Positions 6,932-13,848 of a DNA stretch of 22,357 nt are shown here, one piece after another. The DNA is taken from NCBI GenBank assembly GCA_018969935.1, contig JAGWXJ010000013.1:1-22357 (forward strand), in the 5' to 3' direction. The stretch comes from Alphaproteobacteria bacterium (GTDB lineage Bacteria > Pseudomonadota > Alphaproteobacteria > Micavibrionales > UBA1664). Position 1 is the first letter of the stretch. Each line of letters begins with the position of its first letter. Under the pieces are notes generated by a model. That model saw only the letters and a program-made list of their open reading frames with translations, was not told the DNA's origin and ran no database searches. The position numbers and the translations under genes are program-made.

Positions 6932-8248
6932 ATGCGTTCAACGCGAAAGGTCCTAGGGAGTAAAGCGATTGCAGTGCCGGCTGGCTTCCAGCGCGCGCTG
7001 TTTTTCCTTTTGTTCTTCGTGCCCGTTTTTCTGATGTTCCTCTCGCAGGCCCATGCGGCCGGTAACGGGCAGGACCTGAGAAACTACGCCGAGTATGTTG
7101 GCGATAGCACATATATCATTGTCGATATTTTTGCGTACGCCGCTTTCATTATCGGCATTGTTCTCAGCGCGCTTGGTGTGCATGAACTCCGCAAGCATGT
7201 CGAAAACCCGCAGAACCCTCTAAAAACGGCACTCGCCAAATTTGCATTCGGCGGCATATTCCTCGGCTTTCCGTTTATAGTTGACGTTGTCATCGATACA
7301 TTCGGTGGTTACGATTTCGACCCCTTCAAGCTTGTACTGGGCGGTGCTTACAAATTCGGCGGGGAGGGTGCTCGCGCAGGCTCCGCCATCGAGCAGGGCA
7401 AGCTCGGCGCCATGATTGCCGATAGTTCCGACAACAGCACCATTCTTGTGAATGTCGCATGCTTTGCTGCCTTTATTATCGGTGTATGGTTTACGCTGCG
7501 TGGCCTGCAAATGCTCAAGGCCCACATCGAAAATCCGCAAAGCGGCCCCGTGGCCGATGCCCTGAAACGCCTTGGCGTTGCGGGCGCTCTGCTTAGCCTG
7601 CCGATGATCGTTGGTGTGGTGCACGACACCTTTGGCGCATTCGGCCAAAAATTCGGCAACTCAAACTGGACCAGCAACAGCGGCACCACAGGTGGCCTTG
7701 ATGGCATGCTGATGAACCTCATCAGCGACATCGCAAACCCCGCTTACATGGCTATTGAGGCGTTTTGCTACATAGCTGGCGTCATGCTCATATTGTTCGC
7801 ATTACAGCGCATGGTAACAACCGCGCAACAAGGCGCTCGTGGCCCCCTTGGTTTCGGTACGATTACGACATTCATCGTGGCCGGCCTGCTGCTCTCGTTC
7901 CCGCAGCTTCTTGCAACACTTGACCTGAGTATTTTCGGCACCAGCAACGCGATGACAAAAGTCGAATTTGTATCGCTAGCTAAGGCGGCTGACCCAACTC
8001 AAATCCAGAACGCGAAAAACGTGTTCTCGGCAATTCTCGCATTCATGGCCATCATCGGGTTCCTATCGGTGGTGCGCGGCCTGTTCATCCTCAAGGCATT
8101 TGCCGACGGTACGGGGCAGGCTTCCATGATGGCGGTAGTCACCCACATCGTGGCTGGCGCAATTGCAATCAACCTGGGCGGATTCATCAATGCGGTGCAG
8201 AAGTCTTTGGGTTTGACCGGCGCAAATATTCCAGTAACATTCAGTTAA
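6932..8248 (+). CDS. IcmC/DotE-like inner-membrane protein with four tandem repeats
   Basis: A 438-residue polytopic protein at the position where Legionella has icmC (dotE). Residues 19-42 are a signal or membrane segment ending AHA. Four repeats follow, each with two hydrophobic segments joined by a short polar loop: about 59-126, 169-236, 270-336 and 363-430. Repeats 1 and 2 share a KHVENPQ / AHIENPQ loop, a G-x-L-x-PF/PM segment and a DTFG ending. Repeats 3 and 4 keep the hydrophobic pattern but have different loops (QQGARGPLG, ADGTGQ). Repeat 1 is about half identical to the IcmD-like protein encoded next. In Legionella these are small single-unit membrane proteins of the Dot/Icm system with poorly defined roles, so this is an expanded form. 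A GAGGGTG ribosome binding site precedes the ATG. The family call rests on repeat motif and gene order; which IcmC/IcmD-type protein each repeat descends from is uncertain. Confidence 0.65.
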   Translation: MRSTRKVLGSKAIAVPAGFQRALFFLLFFVPVFLMFLSQAHAAGNGQDLRNYAEYVGDSTYIIVDIFAYAAFIIGIVLSALGVHELRKHVENPQNPLKTALAKFAFGGIFLGFPFIVDVVIDTFGGYDFDPFKLVLGGAYKFGGEGARAGSAIEQGKLGAMIADSSDNSTILVNVACFAAFIIGVWFTLRGLQMLKAHIENPQSGPVADALKRLGVAGALLSLPMIVGVVHDTFGAFGQKFGNSNWTSNSGTTGGLDGMLMNLISDIANPAYMAIEAFCYIAGVMLILFALQRMVTTAQQGARGPLGFGTITTFIVAGLLLSFPQLLATLDLSIFGTSNAMTKVEFVSLAKAADPTQIQNAKNVFSAILAFMAIIGFLSVVRGLFILKAFADGTGQASMMAVVTHIVAGAIAINLGGFINAVQKSLGLTGANIPVTFS

Positions 8249-8273
8249 CACCAAAAAAGGCAGGAGGCAGTAC

Positions 8274-8741
8274 ATGATCCATTCTATCAATACTATCGGG
8301 CACAAGGTGTCGGCCGTAGCAGGCTCGTTAATCCACAGCCGCGATCAAAAAACGGCACGCATGCGCGTGTTTGCGGCAGGTTCGCTGATGGCAGCAGTAT
8401 TTCTGGTATCGACCAGCAATATCGCCCTCGCAGGTCAGGACCTTTCCGGTTACGCGCAAACAGTAACAAGAAAGACCAGCGCCGTCGTGGACGTCGTGGC
8501 TTACGTATCCTACATCGGTGGTGCCATTCTTTCGGCCCTCGGTATCGTGGACCTGAAAAAGCACGTCGAACAACCGACACAGGTACCGCTTAAAAACGGT
8601 CTCGCCAAGCTCGGCTTCGGTGGCGTCCTTCTCGGTCTGCCTTTCGTTTCCGGCGTTATGCTCGAAACCATGAAAGGCAACGGCCAGCAAGCCCAATACC
8701 AGGACTTCCAGACGCAACAAATGACAATCAGAGGCGACTAA
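8274..8741 (+). CDS. icmD: IcmD/DotP-like type IVB secretion membrane protein
   Basis: A 155-residue protein with a long N-terminal segment, a signal-like stretch (31-53, ending IALA) and one two-helix repeat (about 67-134). The repeat has ALGIVDLKKHVEQPTQVPL followed by GLAKLGFGGVLLGLPFV. The loop with a lysine/histidine pair, P-T-Q-V-P and a following G-x-x-L-x-x-P helix is what I know of the IcmD/DotP family, an inner-membrane part of the Dot/Icm apparatus. A strong GGAGG ribosome binding site precedes the ATG. The gene lies 25 bases after the four-repeat gene and 2 bases before icmJ, so it is in the same operon. It is a little longer than Legionella IcmD because of its N-terminal extension and a glutamine-rich tail. 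Confidence 0.75.
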   Translation: MIHSINTIGHKVSAVAGSLIHSRDQKTARMRVFAAGSLMAAVFLVSTSNIALAGQDLSGYAQTVTRKTSAVVDVVAYVSYIGGAILSALGIVDLKKHVEQPTQVPLKNGLAKLGFGGVLLGLPFVSGVMLETMKGNGQQAQYQDFQTQQMTIRGD

Positions 8742-8743
8742 GT

Positions 8744-9439
8744 ATGCCCCTGTTGCCCATTACATTGGGTCTATCGGATACAGCCGGCGGTTCCCCCGCC
8801 GGCTCATCTGCTTTCAGCGGGGATGCGGGCAGCGATGCCTTGCGCCAGAAGGTGCAGGAGCGCGATAACCACACCTGCCAGTACTGCGGCTTTGTTTCCC
8901 GCAAATACCAGCTCACACGGGTAAGGGATGTGGCAAAGGCCAACCCCGAAAACCCCGACCACCACGTAACAACCTGCATTTTTTGCGACCAGTGCTTCGC
9001 TATCGACCGTGTCGCAACCATGAAATCCGGCGTGCTCATCTGGCTCCCTGAAATCGATCAGGCAAGCCTGCACCATTTGGCCCGTGCTATTTACGTAGCC
9101 CGTATTTCACAAGGGCCTATTGCCGACGCTGCCCGAAAAGCCCTCGAAATTGTGACCTCGCGCCGCGAGGAAGCCAAAAACCGCATCAAGACGGATGACC
9201 CGTCGATCCTCACATTGGTCATGCGCGATTACGTGGACCCGGCTTCCTACAAGCGCCGTGCCGAAAAACTCGAGGGTCTGAGGCTTTTCCCCCTCGACCG
9301 TCGCATCATCGCCGAGGGCGATCTGGAATTTAACCAGTTCCCGCAAATCCTTGCGTACTGGCGCTCCAAGGATGGCCCGTTCGGCACCTGGCAGCCCGCC
9401 CAGTGGCTCGAGGACTTCAAAACGCTCAAGGCGGCATAA
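8744..9439 (+). CDS. icmJ: Type IVB secretion coupling-complex protein IcmJ (DotN)
   Basis: A 231-residue soluble protein. The segment KVQERDNHTCQYCGFVSRKYQ (about 36-56), a second zinc knuckle VTTCIFCDQC (75-84) and GVLIWLPEIDQASLH match Legionella IcmJ/DotN closely as I know it. The four zinc cysteines would be C45, C48, C78 and C81, an HNH-like fold without evidence of nuclease activity. In Legionella DotN is part of the DotL-DotM coupling complex that receives effectors at the cytoplasmic face. The start at 8744 lies 2 bases after the icmD stop and has an AGAGGCG ribosome binding site. The order icmD-icmJ-icmB equals Legionella, which strongly supports the call. An automatic annotation could mislabel it as an HNH endonuclease. 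Confidence 0.92.
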   Translation: MPLLPITLGLSDTAGGSPAGSSAFSGDAGSDALRQKVQERDNHTCQYCGFVSRKYQLTRVRDVAKANPENPDHHVTTCIFCDQCFAIDRVATMKSGVLIWLPEIDQASLHHLARAIYVARISQGPIADAARKALEIVTSRREEAKNRIKTDDPSILTLVMRDYVDPASYKRRAEKLEGLRLFPLDRRIIAEGDLEFNQFPQILAYWRSKDGPFGTWQPAQWLEDFKTLKAA

Positions 9440-9501
9440 TAAAGCCCGTTCAGGCAAAAAATCCTCCACCAATGGGGGTGCACAGCCCGTTGAAATCAAG
9501 G

Positions 9502-9507
9502 TATAAT
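9502..9507 (+). promoter_or_regulatory. Possible -10 box before icmB
   Basis: A perfect TATAAT hexamer lies 10 bases before the icmB start, in the longest gap of the secretion operon. No good -35 element is found at the proper distance. If used, transcription would start only about 4 bases before the ATG, giving an almost leaderless icmB transcript. It may be chance. Confidence 0.25.
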
Positions 9508-9517
9508 TTCCGAACAC

Positions 9518-12511
9518 ATGGGTTTTCTAGACAACTTCTTTGTACCCTTTGTAAACGGTGCCAAACAGACCGTTGAATCCTTCATCCGCCTTGAAACGGC
9601 AGATGATGAGAACACGCTTGTCGCAGCCGACGGCTCGCTCCTGACATATTTGCGCATTGATGGCTCGCGCCAGATTATCGGTGAGGAAGAATACGCCCAC
9701 CTCGTCGAATCCTCGACCGTCAAGCTCGGTGCCCGTTTTGACCGCCCGGGCCACTCCATCCAGATTTACTTCGTGCGTGACCCTGCACGTGCGCGCGGCG
9801 CTGTTGAAGGCATGGTCCGCCCGTCCCACGGTGCTGCCCGTAACATCGGCCTCGACCTTGATGACCTGTTCCGCGAGCGCATCCGTCACATGTCCCATTA
9901 CATCGTGTGGGAGGAATGTTTCTTCGTGCTCTGGACGCGCCCGTCCATTCTCTCGAAATCCGATCTCGCACGAGCCGCCAAAGACAACCAGAACAAAAAA
10001 TGGGTAAACGCCCCCAACGCGCAATTCCCCATGGCTGCCCTCGATATCCTGCGCGCCCGCCACAAAAGCTATACCGCCGGTATCGTATCCGCGCTTGATG
10101 AGCTAGGCATCCGTGCCGACCTGCTCGATGCCCATACGGCAATGCAGGCCGTACGCAATAACCTGTTTCCCGACCATGTGAACGATAAGTGGCGCCCTGT
10201 CCTTCCGGGTGACCCTATCCCCGTGCGCGCGGCGTCCAGCGCAGCCGATCTCTCGGAAATTCTGTGGCCTACGCTCAAGGCGCAGCTGACAGCATCCTCC
10301 GCCCGCATCATCAATGACCACGTGGTCAAAATCGGCGGGCTTTTGTGGGCTGGCTGCGATATCACCCTCGCGCCGATGGACCCCTCACCATTCCCGATGT
10401 TGCTGAACCGCCTGTTTGAAACCAAGGTGCCTTTCCGCATTTCCTTCCTCATCGAAAGCGGCGGCACCGAAGGCGTGAATGCAAAACATTCCATCGCAAC
10501 CTTCCTGACCATTACAAACCCGATTAACCGCACCATCAAAAACTCGCTGGATTCCCTGAAGGCGCTTGCCCGTTCGGAACCCGTGGTGAAACTCAGGATA
10601 TCTCTCGCCACGTGGGCACCCGAGGATAAACAGGAACTGATAGAAGACCGCATCTCCGTCCTCATGCAGGCAGCCGAAAGCTGGGGGTATTGTCAGGTCA
10701 GCAATATTGTCGGCGACCCATTGGAATCCGTTGTTTCATCAGCCATGGGCATCTCATGTGCATCAACGGCACCGGCGGCCATTGCCCCGATGACTGAGGT
10801 CATGAAACTCATACCGTGGCAGCGCCCCTCCAGCCCGTTCGACAAAGGCGCGTTGCTGCTACGGACGCCTGATGGCAAGGCTTGGCCCTACCAGACCGGC
10901 ACAAACTTAACCACAACGTGGTTTGACCTCATTTTTGCCCAGCCCGGGGCGGGTAAATCCGTGCTCATGAACTCGCTTAACTTGGGCACCTGCCTCTCGC
11001 CGGGTTTGTCCAAGCTGCCGTTTGTGGCTGTAATCGATATCGGTCCGTCATCGTCGGGCCTTATCTCGCTCATCAAGGAATCCCTGCCGCAGGAAAGAAG
11101 GCACGAGGCCGCTTATTACCGCCTCCAGATGTCGCCGCAATACGCCATCAACCCCTTTGATACGCAATTGGGCTGCCGCTACCCGCTGATTGACGAACGT
11201 TCCTACCTCACAGAACTGCTGACTCTCCTTTGCACTCCGCCCGGTGCCGACAGGCCTTACGATGGCATCCAGCAGCTTGCAGGCCTCGTTGTCGATGAGA
11301 TGTATCGCTGGCGCGATGATAGCGCCGCGAATGCCGAGGCACGCCCGTACCTTCCACGTGTTGATCACGATATCGACGAAGCCATCAAGAAATACAACAT
11401 CCACCTCCCGCAGGATCCGTACTGGTGGGATATCGTAGACGAGTTTTTCAACCGCGAGCTCTGGCACTTGGCCAATCTGGCGCAACGCCACGCCGTACCT
11501 GTGCTGGGTGATGCCATTACGGCAGCAAGGCGCCCGCAAATCCGCAACCTGCTCGAGGAAACCCAAATCGGTTCCTCCGCCGAAACGGTTATCAACGCCT
11601 TTGAGCGTATGATTACATCCGCCATCCGCGAATATCCCATTTTGGCTTCCGTCACGCGCTTTGAAATTACGGATGCGCGTGTCTGCGCGCTCGACCTCAT
11701 GGACGTAGCCCCGCAAGGTGACGAAGCCGCCGACAGGCAAACGTCCATCATGTACATGCTGGCGCGCCACGCGCTCGTGCGCAGCTGGTGGATGTCGCAA
11801 GACACACTACGTTCGGTGCCTGAAAAATACCGCAAGTACCATGAAGCCCGTCTGGTCGATATCGGTGAAACGCCAAAACGCCTCTGCTATGACGAATTCC
11901 ACCGTACATCCAAATCCAAATCCGTCCGTGGCCAGATTATCCGTGACGTGCGCGAGGGGCGTAAGCGCGGCGTACAAATCGTACTTGCATCCCAACTGCT
12001 CGATGACTTCGACAACGATATGATTGACCTTGCAACTGCAGTCTGGGTGCTAGGCACTGCCGTATCAGAACGCGCGGTCGAAAACGTGCAACAGCGCTTT
12101 GGCCTCTCCAATACGGCCCGCCACGTCATCCGCCACCGCCTGACAGGCCCGCGCGCGGGTGGTGCACCTGCCTTGCTGGTACTAGGCACCAACGAAGGCC
12201 GCTACGAACAGCACCTCATCAACACGCTTGGCCCCGTTGAATTATGGGCCCTTTCAACATCTGCCGAGGATGTAGGTATCAGGAATCGCTTGTACAGCCG
12301 CCTCGGTGCCAGAAGGGCACGCCAATTGCTGGCTTCCAATTTCCCCGGCGGCTCGGCAAGGTCGGAAATCAAACGCCGTGTGTTTACGCGCGCCGAAACG
12401 GGCGAAACACAAACGGTTGCCGTAAGCGCCGTTATCGAGGAAATCGTCGAGGAACTGGTTTCCCAAAGTACCACAAACCCCGAAGTGGAGGACGGGCAAA
12501 CCCCGTCGTAA
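9518..12511 (+). CDS. icmB: Type IVB secretion ATPase IcmB (DotO)
   Basis: The 997-residue protein is the length expected for IcmB/DotO, the VirB4-like cytoplasmic ATPase that powers Dot/Icm assembly and secretion. The Walker A motif is AQPGAGKS (474-481), in the context FDLIFAQPGAGKSVLMN. It is followed by the IcmB-typical VIDIGPSSSGLISLIKESLP. The Walker B acidic pair D792-E793 is in RLCYDEFHR, and VLASQLLDDF follows. The N-terminal half carries the usual non-catalytic domain with many conserved-looking arginines. The ATG at 9518 follows icmJ after 78 bases. It lacks a clear Shine-Dalgarno sequence, and a perfect TATAAT at 9502-9507 sits just before it. The gene ends 9 bases before the next ORF. 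In Legionella tphA and icmF come next; neither is seen here. Confidence 0.95.
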   Translation: MGFLDNFFVPFVNGAKQTVESFIRLETADDENTLVAADGSLLTYLRIDGSRQIIGEEEYAHLVESSTVKLGARFDRPGHSIQIYFVRDPARARGAVEGMVRPSHGAARNIGLDLDDLFRERIRHMSHYIVWEECFFVLWTRPSILSKSDLARAAKDNQNKKWVNAPNAQFPMAALDILRARHKSYTAGIVSALDELGIRADLLDAHTAMQAVRNNLFPDHVNDKWRPVLPGDPIPVRAASSAADLSEILWPTLKAQLTASSARIINDHVVKIGGLLWAGCDITLAPMDPSPFPMLLNRLFETKVPFRISFLIESGGTEGVNAKHSIATFLTITNPINRTIKNSLDSLKALARSEPVVKLRISLATWAPEDKQELIEDRISVLMQAAESWGYCQVSNIVGDPLESVVSSAMGISCASTAPAAIAPMTEVMKLIPWQRPSSPFDKGALLLRTPDGKAWPYQTGTNLTTTWFDLIFAQPGAGKSVLMNSLNLGTCLSPGLSKLPFVAVIDIGPSSSGLISLIKESLPQERRHEAAYYRLQMSPQYAINPFDTQLGCRYPLIDERSYLTELLTLLCTPPGADRPYDGIQQLAGLVVDEMYRWRDDSAANAEARPYLPRVDHDIDEAIKKYNIHLPQDPYWWDIVDEFFNRELWHLANLAQRHAVPVLGDAITAARRPQIRNLLEETQIGSSAETVINAFERMITSAIREYPILASVTRFEITDARVCALDLMDVAPQGDEAADRQTSIMYMLARHALVRSWWMSQDTLRSVPEKYRKYHEARLVDIGETPKRLCYDEFHRTSKSKSVRGQIIRDVREGRKRGVQIVLASQLLDDFDNDMIDLATAVWVLGTAVSERAVENVQQRFGLSNTARHVIRHRLTGPRAGGAPALLVLGTNEGRYEQHLINTLGPVELWALSTSAEDVGIRNRLYSRLGARRARQLLASNFPGGSARSEIKRRVFTRAETGETQTVAVSAVIEEIVEELVSQSTTNPEVEDGQTPS

Positions 12512-12520
12512 CACAAGGAC

Positions 12521-12994
12521 ATGACCGCCCCGCAAAACCAGAAACGGAAATTCGCGCTACGCCTGCCGCGCTTGCCGTGGTGGGGTTGGGGCATCGCTGG
12601 TGCAGTACTGGTAGGAATTGTTGTTAGCGTAGCCATGTCTATGCCCGAGCAGGGAAGCTGGCGCTATGGTGCATGCAAGGTCTTCCTGCAACGCTACATC
12701 AAGTACCCGGAATCCATCAGGTTCATTGCCGGTGGTGAAACCATGTCGACAGTCAGCATCGTCTTTTCCGACACCAACCCCTTCGGTGCACAACAGATAC
12801 GCGTCTTCGAATGCCTGTTTTCAAATCCTGATGGCCGCCTCAGCCTCTCCAAAATCACGATGGACCGCAAACCCATCCCCGACGAAATTGTCAAAACCTA
12901 CAACGCCCTTTTGCCCACCTTGGCAGGCATCGAGCTTGAAACCGAACTACCACCACCGCCACCTAACTCCTTGGAAAACCTAAAGGAAGATTGA
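12521..12994 (+). CDS. Unrecognised membrane-anchored protein in Dot/Icm operon
   Basis: A 157-residue protein that I do not recognise. It has a basic N-terminus (QKRKFALRLPRLP), one transmembrane helix (about 22-40), then a soluble domain that should face the periplasm. That domain has two cysteines (C52 and C98) that could pair, a KYPESIRFIAGG segment, and a proline-rich end (five prolines near 144-148). An AAGGA ribosome binding site lies before the ATG, which is 9 bases after icmB, so it is co-transcribed with the secretion genes. It resembles no Dot/Icm component that I can name, and sits where Legionella has tphA and icmF. It is a candidate lineage-specific part of the apparatus, such as a single-pass assembly factor. 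That role is inferred only from position. Confidence 0.75.
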   Translation: MTAPQNQKRKFALRLPRLPWWGWGIAGAVLVGIVVSVAMSMPEQGSWRYGACKVFLQRYIKYPESIRFIAGGETMSTVSIVFSDTNPFGAQQIRVFECLFSNPDGRLSLSKITMDRKPIPDEIVKTYNALLPTLAGIELETELPPPPPNSLENLKED

Positions 12995-13014
12995 TTTTAT
13001 TGACATAAAATCAA
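12991..13014. repeat. Perfect 10-bp inverted repeat at the end of the Dot/Icm operon
   Basis: TTGATTTTAT (12991-13000), a TGAC loop, then ATAAAATCAA (13005-13014) form a perfect hairpin or palindromic operator that contains the stop codon of the 157-residue ORF. No T run follows, so it is not a standard Rho-independent terminator. It overlaps a consensus -35 hexamer for the next gene, so it may be a protein-binding site or an mRNA 3'-end stabiliser. Confidence 0.55.
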
Positions 13015-13029
13015 CCATGGGCGTATGGT
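13000..13029 (+). promoter_or_regulatory. Candidate sigma-70 promoter of the FkbM gene
   Basis: A perfect TTGACA (13000-13005) is followed after 18 bases by TATGGT (13024-13029, 4 of 6 matches). The start codon at 13036 is 7 bases beyond the -10 box, so the mRNA would begin at or next to the ATG. No ribosome binding site is visible, consistent with a leaderless mRNA. The -35 box lies within the inverted repeat. Confidence 0.4.
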
Positions 13030-13035
13030 CACCCC

Positions 13036-13848
13036 ATGAAAAAAGATCTCAAACGCTACGCTAAAATCGCCCTTCGTGAAGCCGCCTTTTTTGGGGGCGC
13101 CATTTGTGCAAAATCAGGCTTCGCCATCGTTGCAACGACTGGGTATGTCTACAAGGTACCCCGCCACATGAACGGCATGGATTACGCGGCGCTTACGCTT
13201 GGCCGCTACGAAAAGGCCGAAATCAAAATCCTCCGGGACCATTTCTGCAAAGCCGCAAATATCATCGAGGTCGGTGCCAATATCGGCATCGTAACACGTG
13301 TGGCCATCATGGAAAAATTGGAGAAGGAAGGCCGCTATCTGGCTGTAGAGCCCAATCCGTATGCGCTGGATGCGCTCTACGGCAATATCCGTATGTGCAA
13401 AGGCGCAACAAAATCCAAAGGTTATTTTGTCGTAAACGCGGCACTTTGTGGCCCCGAAGACAACGGCAAAACAGGCACACTCAATGTGCGGCCCAATCTC
13501 AGCTCGGGTCTGGCATCACATACCAGATCCGGTGCGCTTGGGCCTGAAACGCCGGTACAAGTCACCATGCGGTCGCTATCCTCGCTGCTTGATAGGTCCG
13601 GGATGGAAAGCGCATCACTCATTATTGATGCGGAAGGTGCGGAAATCGATATGTTGGCCGACACAAAAGGCCTCAAGCGCATCGACCAGATGGCAATTGA
13701 ACTGCATGAAACAAGCCTGACAGGCCGTGAGGAAACCCCGAACGATGTTTTGCAAAACCTACAAAAACAGGGCTTCAAGGTTGCAGGGCGTGAAGCGAAT
13801 ACCTACTACCTCTATCGCCCCGAGCGTTTCTCCAGACTGACTGCCTGA
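13036..13848 (+). CDS. FkbM family methyltransferase
   Basis: A 270-residue SAM-dependent methyltransferase of the FkbM type. IIEVGANIGIVTRVAI (about 75-90) is the SAM-binding loop and YLAVEPNPYALDALYGNI carries the acidic ribose-binding residue. The SLIIDAEGAEIDML segment (about 195-208) is the family's most recognisable motif. FkbM proteins methylate hydroxyl groups on polyketides, sugars or surface glycans; the substrate here cannot be told. There is no strong Shine-Dalgarno sequence at the ATG, and a good TTGACA lies close upstream, so the mRNA may be leaderless. The 3' end overlaps the convergent UbiH-family gene by 37 bases. There is no evidence that it belongs to the secretion system despite following it. 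Confidence 0.87.
   Translation: MKKDLKRYAKIALREAAFFGGAICAKSGFAIVATTGYVYKVPRHMNGMDYAALTLGRYEKAEIKILRDHFCKAANIIEVGANIGIVTRVAIMEKLEKEGRYLAVEPNPYALDALYGNIRMCKGATKSKGYFVVNAALCGPEDNGKTGTLNVRPNLSSGLASHTRSGALGPETPVQVTMRSLSSLLDRSGMESASLIIDAEGAEIDMLADTKGLKRIDQMAIELHETSLTGREETPNDVLQNLQKQGFKVAGREANTYYLYRPERFSRLTA

Noticed and set aside
8744..9439. HNH endonuclease in a mobile element or defence system
   Set aside because: The two CxxC motifs suggest HNH, but the flanking segments and position between icmD and icmB match IcmJ/DotN, which is a structural zinc protein.
6932..12994. Conjugative IncI-like plasmid transfer region
   Set aside because: No relaxase, pilus, replication or mobilisation genes are seen. 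Housekeeping genes lie directly on both sides, and the gene order follows chromosomal icm clusters.
12521..12994. IcmL/DotI identity for the 157-residue protein
   Set aside because: It shares the single N-terminal helix, but it is shorter and I see none of the IcmL/DotI sequence pattern.
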